From positions 1 to 5,485 of the forward strand of contig JANWZF010000124.1 of assembly GCA_025054905.1 (NCBI GenBank): a stretch of DNA of 5,485 nucleotides, given 5' to 3'. Source of the stretch: Tepidimonas sp. Lineage in GTDB: Bacteria; Pseudomonadota; Gammaproteobacteria; Burkholderiales; Burkholderiaceae_C. This document shows, piece by piece, positions 1 through 4,842 of this stretch. Under the pieces are notes generated by a model that saw only the letters and a program-made list of their open reading frames with translations, searched no databases and had not been told where the DNA came from. Made by a program: the position numbers and the translations under genes. Positions within the stretch are counted from its first letter, which is position 1. Each line of letters begins with the position of its first letter.

Positions 1-1
1 A

Positions 2-751
2 TCAGGCCATGTACATGCCGCCGTTGACGTGCAGCTCCTGTCCGGTGATGTAGCCCGCCTGCGGGCTGGCCAGGAAGGCCACCGCATGCGCCACATCGGC
101 CGGCTTGCCCAGGTGTCCGAGCGGAATCTGGGCCAGCAGCGCCTGCTGCTGCTCGGGCGCGAGGCTGGCGGTCATGTCGGTCTCGATGAAGCCCGGCGCC
201 ACGCAGTTGACCGTGATGCGTCGGCTGCCGAGCTCGCGCGCCAGCGCGCGCGTCATGCCCGCCAGACCGGCCTTGGCCGCCGCGTAGTTGGCCTGCCCGG
301 GGTTGCCGGCGGCCCCCACCACACTGGTGATGTTGATGATGCGGCCGTAGCGCTGCTTCATCATCGGGCGGATCACCGCGCGGCACAGCCGGAAGACGGC
401 CTTCAGGTTGGTGTCCAGCACGGCATCCCAGTCCTCGTCCTTCATGCGCATGGCCAGGGTGTCGCGCGTGATGCCGGCGTTGTTGACCAGGATGTGCAGC
501 GCCCCGTGCTCGCGCACGATGGCGTCCACCAGCGCCTCAGCCGCCGGACCATCGTTGACGTCGAGCCGCACGCCGCGGCAGCCGGCAAAGCCAGCCAGCG
601 CCTGCGTGATGCGCTGCACGCCGTCGTCGCGCGTGGCAGTGCCGATGACGCGCACGCCGCGGCCGGCCAGCTCGCGCGCGATGGCCGCCCCGATGCCGCG
701 CGTGGCGCCGGTGACCAGGGCCACCTGACCTTCATAAGTGAGTTCGGACAT
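2..751 (-). CDS. fabG: 3-oxoacyl-[ACP] reductase FabG
   Basis: FabG is the NADPH-dependent cytosolic reductase that turns 3-oxoacyl-ACP into (R)-3-hydroxyacyl-ACP in each round of type II fatty acid synthesis. The 249-residue protein is a complete classical short-chain dehydrogenase. It shows the cofactor glycine motif TGATRGIG (14-21), NNAG (90-93), and the catalytic tetrad N115, S143, Y156, K160, each five positions later than in the 244-residue E. coli enzyme. PGFIETDM (186-193) and a C-terminal HVNGGMYMA are typical of true FabG rather than a generic SDR. R134 and R177 match the arginines known to contact ACP in E. coli. It starts at ATG 43 nt after fabD, with only a weak purine-rich stretch (GAAAG, 8 nt before the ATG) as ribosome site. 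It is the last complete gene of the cluster here. The fab context makes the assignment firm. Confidence 0.97.
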   Translation of the reverse strand: MSELTYEGQVALVTGATRGIGAAIARELAGRGVRVIGTATRDDGVQRITQALAGFAGCRGVRLDVNDGPAAEALVDAIVREHGALHILVNNAGITRDTLAMRMKDEDWDAVLDTNLKAVFRLCRAVIRPMMKQRYGRIINITSVVGAAGNPGQANYAAAKAGLAGMTRALARELGSRRITVNCVAPGFIETDMTASLAPEQQQALLAQIPLGHLGKPADVAHAVAFLASPQAGYITGQELHVNGGMYMA

Positions 752-782
752 GGGTGGATCTTTCTTTCGGATGGATGCAGCC

Positions 783-794
783 GGCCTGCAGGCC
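783..794. repeat. 12-bp perfect palindrome directly after the fabD stop
   Basis: GGCCTGCAGGCC reads the same on both strands and directly adjoins the fabD stop codon (795-797). As RNA it could fold into a 4-bp GC stem with a UGCA loop. No U-tract follows, so it is not a recognisable intrinsic terminator. It may be an mRNA processing or stability element, or chance in GC-rich DNA. Confidence 0.4.
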
Positions 795-1748
795 TCAGGA
801 AGCCAGCAGGGCCTTGACCTCGTCCAACGACGCGGGATCGAACAGCGCCGCAGCGGCCACCTGCGGGTCGATGCGCCGGGTCAGCCCCAGCAACACCTTG
901 CCGGGGCCGCACTCGATGATGGCCTGCGCGCCGCGCGCCCGCAGCGCCTGCACCACCTCCACCCAGCGCACCGGGCCGGCGGCCTGGCGCACCAGCGCGT
1001 CGCGGATGCGCTGCGGATCGCTCTGCACCGCCACGTCGATGTTGTTGACCACCGGGATGGTGGGAGCCTGCAGCGGCACGGTGGCCAGCCGCTGGCGCAA
1101 CGCCTCGGCCGCCGGCTGCATCAGGCTGCTGTGAAACGGCGCCGACACCGGCAGCGGCAGCGCACGCTTGGCTCCGCGCGCCTTGAGCAGTTCGCAGGCC
1201 TTGTCGACCGCAGCCTTGGAGCCGGCGATCACGGTCTGCGCGGGATCGTTGAAGTTGACGGCTTCCACCACCTCGCCGCTGCCGGGGGCAAACTGGGCCT
1301 GCGCTTCGGCGCAGCCGGCACGCACCGCCTCGGCCTCCAGACCCAGAATGGCGGCCATCGCCCCAGCCCCCACCGGCACCGCCTGCTGCATGGCCTGCGC
1401 CCGAAACCGCACCAGCGGCGCGGCCTGCGCCAGCGTCAACGCCCCGGCAGCCACCAGAGCGGTGTATTCGCCCAGCGAATGGCCCGCCACGGCGATCGGA
1501 TCGGGGCCACCCTCGGCTTTCCAGACCCGCCAGGCCGCCACCCCGGCCACCAGCATCACCGGCTGGGTGTTGGTGGTCAGCGCCAGCGCCTCTTTGGGGC
1601 CCTCATGGATCAACCGGCCGATGTCCTCGCCCAGCGCGTCGGAAGCCTCTTGCAGCGTGGCGCGCACCGCCGGATGGTCGCCCCAGGCATCGAGCATCCC
1701 CACCGATTGTGAACCCTGCCCTGGAAAAACGAATGCGAACGCCTTCAC
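795..1748 (-). CDS. fabD: Malonyl-CoA:ACP transacylase FabD
   Basis: FabD transfers malonate from malonyl-CoA to ACP, supplying the extender unit for FabH and the elongating synthases. The 317-residue protein (309 in E. coli) has the full acyltransferase signature. FPGQGSQ spans 8-14 with Q11 at the oxyanion hole, the nucleophile elbow GHSLGEY (89-95) carries S91, R116 is the malonyl carboxylate anchor, and H206 in SAPFH (202-206) completes the Ser-His pair. The late GPGKVL motif is at 281-286. The start is a GTG: the frame has a stop at 1770-1772 and no other start codon before the GTG, and AGGAG sits 6 nt upstream. It lies between fabH (45 nt) and fabG (43 nt). The family and role are clear, and no key residue is missing. 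Confidence 0.97.
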   Translation of the reverse strand: MKAFAFVFPGQGSQSVGMLDAWGDHPAVRATLQEASDALGEDIGRLIHEGPKEALALTTNTQPVMLVAGVAAWRVWKAEGGPDPIAVAGHSLGEYTALVAAGALTLAQAAPLVRFRAQAMQQAVPVGAGAMAAILGLEAEAVRAGCAEAQAQFAPGSGEVVEAVNFNDPAQTVIAGSKAAVDKACELLKARGAKRALPLPVSAPFHSSLMQPAAEALRQRLATVPLQAPTIPVVNNIDVAVQSDPQRIRDALVRQAAGPVRWVEVVQALRARGAQAIIECGPGKVLLGLTRRIDPQVAAAALFDPASLDEVKALLAS

Positions 1749-1754
1749 ATTGGT

Positions 1755-1759
1755 CTCCT
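1755..1759 (-). promoter_or_regulatory. Ribosome binding site of fabD (decides a GTG start)
   Basis: The minus strand reads AGGAG followed by a 6-nt spacer (ACCAAT) and GTG. This supports the GTG at 1746-1748 as the fabD start. An ATG overlapping it at 1748-1750 is out of frame and is followed at once by a TGA stop. Confidence 0.75.
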
Positions 1760-1793
1760 GTTCGTCGCTCTACCGGATGGACCGCCGTCACCT

Positions 1794-2813
1794 TCAGAAA
1801 CGCACCAGCGCCGAGCCCCAGGTGAAGCCGCCCCCTACCCCCTCCAGCAGCAGCAGCTGGCCCGGCTGGATCAGACCGGCGCGCACCGCATGATCGAGCG
1901 CCAGCGGGATCGAAGCCGCCGAGGTGTTGCCATGCCGATCCACCGTGACAACCACCCGCTCCAGCGCCAGCCTGAGCTTGCGCGCCGTGCCGTGCATGAT
2001 GCGGATGTTGGCCTGATGCGGGATCAGCCAGTCGAGGTCGGCTTCGGTCTTGCCGGCCTTGGCCAGTGTGGTGCGCGCGGTTTCCTCCAGCACGCTGACC
2101 GCGAGTTTGAAAACGGCCTGGCCGTCCATGCGCAGCAGCGGCTGACCCAGCACCTGGCCACCGGACACCGAACCCGGCACGCACAGGATGTCGGTGTGAC
2201 GCCCGTCGGCGTGCAGGTCGGTGGCCAGCACCCCGGGACCGTCGCCATCGTGCTCGGCTGCCTCCAACACCACAGCGCCGGCACCATCGCCAAACAGCAC
2301 GCAGGTGGTGCGATCGTCGAAATCCAGCAGGCGCGAAAACACTTCCGCCCCCACCACCAGCGCGCAGCGCGCGTTGCCGGTGCGCATCAGCGCATCGGCC
2401 ACGGTCAGCGCGTAGATGAAACCCGTGCACACCGCTTGCACGTCGAAGGCCGCGGCTCCGATCGGGCCGCGCCCGCCTTGCGCCTGGGCCGCCTCGTGCA
2501 GCTTGCGCTGCAGGATCGTGGCGGTGGACGGAAACACCATGTCCGGGGTGGAGGTCGCCACGACGATCAGGTCCACCTCGTGCGGCTGGCGGCCGGCGGC
2601 GGCCAGCGCCCGCAGGCTGGCCTGCAGCGCCAGATCGCTGGCCATCTCTCCGTCAGCGGCGAAGTGCCGTGCACGGATGCCCGTGCGCTCGACGATCCAG
2701 GCGTCGCTGGTCTGCAGCCCACGCTCGGCCAGCAGCGCGGCCATGTCGTCGTTGGTCAGGCAGCGCGCGGGCAGGTGGCTGCCGGTGCCGGTAATGCGGG
2801 CGTAGAGCGTCAT
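1794..2813 (-). CDS. fabH: 3-oxoacyl-[ACP] synthase III FabH
   Basis: FabH condenses acetyl-CoA with malonyl-ACP to give acetoacetyl-ACP, the committed first step of fatty acid synthesis. The 339-residue protein has the thiolase-fold catalytic triad: C129 in AVCTGF, H266 in PHQANIRI (265-272) and N296 in GNTSAAS (295-301). WIVERTGIR (39-47) holds the Trp and Arg that stack on CoA adenine in the E. coli enzyme. F94 in VFPST matches Phe87, which limits primer size. The glycine-rich GGGFTWGSALVRF closes the protein. It is 22 residues longer than E. coli FabH (317). About 10 of these form an insertion near 106-118, just before the catalytic-cysteine strand. The ATG is 44 nt after plsX and has no recognisable Shine-Dalgarno sequence. 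A primer other than acetyl-CoA cannot be excluded from sequence alone. Confidence 0.96.
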   Translation of the reverse strand: MTLYARITGTGSHLPARCLTNDDMAALLAERGLQTSDAWIVERTGIRARHFAADGEMASDLALQASLRALAAAGRQPHEVDLIVVATSTPDMVFPSTATILQRKLHEAAQAQGGRGPIGAAAFDVQAVCTGFIYALTVADALMRTGNARCALVVGAEVFSRLLDFDDRTTCVLFGDGAGAVVLEAAEHDGDGPGVLATDLHADGRHTDILCVPGSVSGGQVLGQPLLRMDGQAVFKLAVSVLEETARTTLAKAGKTEADLDWLIPHQANIRIMHGTARKLRLALERVVVTVDRHGNTSAASIPLALDHAVRAGLIQPGQLLLLEGVGGGFTWGSALVRF

Positions 2814-2843
2814 CGATCGAGGATCATGAGGGAGGCGGTGGCA

Positions 2844-2856
2844 CGGCGCAGCGCCG
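2844..2856. repeat. 13-nt GC inverted repeat after the plsX stop
   Basis: CGGCGC and GCGCCG flank a single central base, so as RNA a 5-bp stem with a 3-nt loop is realistic. It begins one base past the plsX stop codon (2858-2860). No U-tract follows, so I do not call it a terminator. It may mark an mRNA 3' end or processing point, or may be a chance result of base composition. Confidence 0.4.
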
Positions 2857-2857
2857 G

Positions 2858-3898
2858 TCAGGTTGGCGCCGGCTCGACCGATGTCAGCAGCGGCGCAGCG
2901 TGCGCGATGCCTTCGCGCACCCGCTCCAGCAGGCGCGCACGGGCGGCATCATACGCGCGCTCCAGCGCCTGCTCGAAGGCGAACGCGTCGGCCGAACCGT
3001 GGCTCTTGAACACCAGACCGCGCAGGCCCAGCAGCGCCGCACCGTTGTAGCGGCGATGATCGACCCGCTGCTTGAAGCGGTGCAGCACCGGCAACGCCAG
3101 CAAGGCCACCAGGCGCGTATAGACACTGCGTTCGAATTCCTGGCGCAGCAGCGTGCCCACCATCGACGCCAGCCCCTCGCTGGTCTTCAGCGCCACGTTG
3201 CCGACAAAGCCGTCGCAAACCACGATGTCGGTGGTGCCCTTGAAGATGTCGTTGCCTTCGACGTTGCCGTAGAAGTTGAGATCGCCGCGCGCAGCGGCCT
3301 CGCGCAACAGCTGCCCCGCACGCTTGATGACGTCGTTGCCCTTGATGACCTCTTCGCCGATGTTGAGCAGACCCACACTGGGACGCGCGCAGCCGCCGGT
3401 GGCCGCCACCAGCGCCGAGCCCATGATGGCGAACTGCAGCAGATGTTCGGCGCTGCAGTCGACGTTGGCGCCCAGGTCCAGCATCGTCGTGGCGCCGCCG
3501 CCGACGTTGGGAATCTGGGTGGCGATCGCCGGGCGGTCGATACCCTCCAGCGTCTTGAGCACGTAGCGTGCGATGGCCATCAGCGCGCCCGTGTTGCCAG
3601 CCGAAACCGCCGCGTCGGCCGCACCCTCGCGCACCTGCTCGATGGCCACGCGCATCGACGAGTCTTTTTTGCGCCGCAGCGCCACCTCCACCGGATCGTC
3701 CATCGTGACGACTTCGGTGGCTGCCACGAGCCGGCAACGCTCCCCTTGCAAGACAGCCGGCAGCGCCGGCCAGGCATCGGGACGCCCGACCAGCAACAGC
3801 TGCGCATCAGCATGGCGCTCAAGGAAGGCAGCGCAGGCCGGCACTGTCACCGCCGGCCCGTGATCGCCTCCCATGCCATCGACGGCGATGCGTATCAC
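2858..3898 (-). CDS. plsX: Phosphate acyltransferase PlsX
   Basis: PlsX is a peripheral membrane enzyme that converts acyl-ACP plus phosphate to acyl-phosphate, the donor used by PlsY for glycerol-3-phosphate acylation. Conserved blocks in order are DGMGGDHGP (7-15), RRKKDSSM (75-82), SAGNTGAL (99-106), LDLGANVD (140-147), LLNIGEE (177-183), GNVEGNDIF (211-219), CDGFVGNVALKTSEG (228-242) and GLRGLVFKSHGSAD (291-304). A hydrophobic stretch at 263-272 lies where the family has its membrane-touching helical hairpin. At 346 residues it has the usual length. I place the start at a GTG (3896-3898) because the protein then begins MIRIAVDGMGGDHG, as in relatives. No in-frame start codon lies between it and the rpmF stop. 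The open frame itself runs on upstream to 4051 through rpmF, but that part does not resemble PlsX. No clear ribosome site precedes the GTG. Confidence 0.95.
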   Translation of the reverse strand: MIRIAVDGMGGDHGPAVTVPACAAFLERHADAQLLLVGRPDAWPALPAVLQGERCRLVAATEVVTMDDPVEVALRRKKDSSMRVAIEQVREGAADAAVSAGNTGALMAIARYVLKTLEGIDRPAIATQIPNVGGGATTMLDLGANVDCSAEHLLQFAIMGSALVAATGGCARPSVGLLNIGEEVIKGNDVIKRAGQLLREAAARGDLNFYGNVEGNDIFKGTTDIVVCDGFVGNVALKTSEGLASMVGTLLRQEFERSVYTRLVALLALPVLHRFKQRVDHRRYNGAALLGLRGLVFKSHGSADAFAFEQALERAYDAARARLLERVREGIAHAAPLLTSVEPAPT

Positions 3899-3923
3899 GA
3901 TCGGATCGAAAGCGGACGCGCGC

Positions 3924-3946
3924 CGTCGCCCACGCCCGCAGCGACG
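3924..3946 (-). other. Predicted RNA hairpin between rpmF and plsX
   Basis: The minus-strand RNA has CGUCGC and GCGACG separated by 11 nt. A G-U pair on the outside (3947 with 3923) and another on the inside extend the stem to about 8 bp. It begins one base after the rpmF stop codon and ends 25 nt before the plsX GTG. There is no following U-run, so it is not a standard terminator. It could protect the 3' end of an rpmF message, guide processing, or weaken read-through to plsX. Pairing is seen in the sequence; function is inferred. Confidence 0.45.
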
Positions 3947-3947
3947 A

Positions 3948-4130
3948 TCAAGACGCCGACTTGGTCTTGAGCACCTGACGGCCGCGATAGAACCCGTTGG
4001 GGCTGATGTGGTGGCGCAGATGCACCTCGCCGGTGGTGGGCTCCACGGCAAGGCCCGGCACGGTCAGCGCCTGGTGCGAGCGGTGCATGCCGCGCTTGGA
4101 CGGCGACTTTTTATTTTGCTGGACGGCCAT
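3948..4130 (-). CDS. rpmF: 50S ribosomal protein bL32
   Basis: bL32 is a small basic protein of the large ribosomal subunit, located near the peptidyl-transferase region and exit tunnel. The 60-residue product begins MAVQQNKKSPSKRGMHRSH and contains HLRHHISPNGFYRGRQVL (37-54), close to the 57-residue E. coli protein almost end to end. It has no cysteine, so it is the zinc-free form of the family. The ATG has a strong AGGAG 7 nt upstream. It sits 51 nt after the DUF177 gene and 49 nt before plsX, the classic rpmF-plsX-fab arrangement. A TATAAT box at the end of the upstream gene may give it its own promoter, and a hairpin follows its stop. The identification is secure. Confidence 0.98.
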   Translation of the reverse strand: MAVQQNKKSPSKRGMHRSHQALTVPGLAVEPTTGEVHLRHHISPNGFYRGRQVLKTKSAS

Positions 4131-4137
4131 GTCTTGG

Positions 4138-4142
4138 CTCCT
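4138..4142 (-). promoter_or_regulatory. Ribosome binding site of rpmF
   Basis: The minus strand carries AGGAG with a 7-nt spacer (CCAAGAC) before the rpmF ATG. With the fabD site it is one of only two strong Shine-Dalgarno sequences I can see in the cluster, which fits the high expression expected of a ribosomal protein. Confidence 0.8.
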
Positions 4143-4180
4143 GTAGCGTTGGCGTACTTCGTACTTTGACGAAACTTGTG

Positions 4181-4186
4181 ATTATA
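4181..4186 (-). promoter_or_regulatory. Candidate -10 box for an rpmF promoter
   Basis: The minus strand reads a perfect TATAAT that includes the TAA stop codon of the DUF177 gene. Transcription would begin near 4173-4175 and give a leader of about 44 nt for rpmF. No TTGACA-like -35 appears at 16-18 bp spacing (17-bp position TGCGCT) and no extended -10 TG is present, so the call rests on one hexamer and its position. AT-rich sequence is rare in this region, which adds some weight. Confidence 0.4.
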
Positions 4187-4796
4187 GCCCAGTGCCCCGC
4201 TTGAGCGCAGCCAAGGCGGCCAGGGGGTGGGGGGCCTCGGCCGGCGGCGCGGACGACTCCGACGCCACCCCAAGACGGTCGCCGCTGGCCAACGGCAGCG
4301 GGGTCGGACAGACGTCGTGCATCGGCACCAGCGGCGCGGCCAGCAGCAGCTCGTCCTCGATCAGCCCGCGCAGGTCGAAACGCGGCCCGCTGAGCACCAG
4401 CACATCCTCCTCGCAATGCTCGTCCTCGGCCTCGGCGGTGGCTTCGTCAGCCACGAAGCGAAACCAGCGATCCACCCCCAGCGGCTGCCAGTAAGGCTCC
4501 AGGCAGCGCTGGCACACCAGCGGCACCTCGCCCTGCACCCGCAGCCGCAGCCAAAGCTGCCGCGCGGCGGCGCCCGCCCCCAGCACACGCAACGCCGCTG
4601 CCACCGCCGCCGGGGGCTCGCGCCACTCGGCCCACACCGACCAGGCCACGCCGCTGTGGGTGCGCGCATCCAACGACGGCGCCTCGGCGCGCACGCGCAC
4701 CAGGCGGTCGATCGGCTGCACGCCGCTGAGCCACTGGCCGCCGCGGGCCAGCGCTTCGGGGTCGATCCAATCGTGATAGGAGCCGGCCGTATCCAT
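4182..4796 (-). CDS. yceD: DUF177 (YceD-like) protein, rRNA-accumulation family
   Basis: This is a DUF177 protein, the family of E. coli YceD. Members are encoded next to rpmF, and plant and bacterial members are linked to 23S rRNA accumulation; the biochemical mechanism is not known to me. The 204-residue product shows the family core: VPLVCQRCLEPY (91-102) with a CxxC pair at C95 and C98, an acidic stretch (117-131), then LIEDELLLAAPLVPMHDVC (145-163), and a C-terminal PLAALAALKR (191-200). It is longer than the E. coli protein (about 173). I chose the ATG at 4794-4796. An in-frame ATG at 4842-4844 would add 16 residues but overlaps the pdxH start on the other strand and adds nothing family-like. 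No Shine-Dalgarno sequence precedes the chosen ATG. It is probably the first gene of the cluster. Confidence 0.88.
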   Translation of the reverse strand: MDTAGSYHDWIDPEALARGGQWLSGVQPIDRLVRVRAEAPSLDARTHSGVAWSVWAEWREPPAAVAAALRVLGAGAAARQLWLRLRVQGEVPLVCQRCLEPYWQPLGVDRWFRFVADEATAEAEDEHCEEDVLVLSGPRFDLRGLIEDELLLAAPLVPMHDVCPTPLPLASGDRLGVASESSAPPAEAPHPLAALAALKRGTGL

Positions 4797-4802
4797 AAAG
4801 CG

Positions 4803-4808
4803 ATTATC
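4803..4808 (-). promoter_or_regulatory. Candidate -10 box for the DUF177-rpmF-plsX-fab cluster
   Basis: The minus strand reads GATAAT, one mismatch from TATAAT, with exactly six bases between it and the DUF177 ATG. Initiation at the usual distance would fall on or next to the A of the start codon, giving a leaderless message. No convincing -35 is visible at 16-19 bp spacing. It lies in the 46-bp region between the divergent genes, the only gap available for the main promoter unless that promoter is inside pdxH. Confidence 0.35.
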
Positions 4809-4829
4809 CCGCGCCCCACAGCCCCGTGC

Positions 4830-4835
4830 GATACT
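4830..4835 (+). promoter_or_regulatory. Candidate -10 box for pdxH
   Basis: GATACT lies seven bases before the pdxH ATG, so transcription could start at or one base before the A of the start codon. No -35-like hexamer is present at the proper spacing; that position falls in GC-rich sequence next to the opposing -10 box. The call is weak and rests on position only. Confidence 0.25.
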
Positions 4836-4842
4836 TGAAAGC

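Noticed and set aside
738..1712. Long plus-strand open frame opposite fabD, with similar ones at 29-817, 1890-3050 and 2900-3970
   Set aside because: These lie antisense to well-identified fab and plsX genes. Their Arg/His/Gln/Gly-rich products have no recognisable motif, which is typical of GC-rich codon shadows.
768..1781. Shared octamer CGGATGGA in the fabD-fabG (768-775) and fabH-fabD (1774-1781) spacers
   Set aside because: It is a single short match at different distances from the two start codons (17 and 26 nt) and is absent from the other spacers, so chance is likely.
783..2856. GC palindromes after fabD and plsX as intrinsic terminators
   Set aside because: Stems are only 4-5 bp and no U-tract follows; terminators inside a fab operon would also be unexpected.
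3665..3670. Run of six A on the minus strand in plsX as a possible frameshift site
   Set aside because: It encodes the two lysines of the conserved RRKKDSS motif, the phase is AAA AAA G rather than the A AAA AAG slippery pattern, and the frame continues correctly.
3899..4051. Upstream extension of the plsX frame through rpmF
   Set aside because: The extra 51 residues are an out-of-frame reading of rpmF and its spacer and do not resemble PlsX. The family N-terminus begins at the GTG.
4167..4189. Plus-strand TTGACG followed by TATAGC as a promoter
   Set aside because: The hexamers are only 11 bp apart, too close for a sigma-70 promoter, and no plus-strand gene lies directly downstream.
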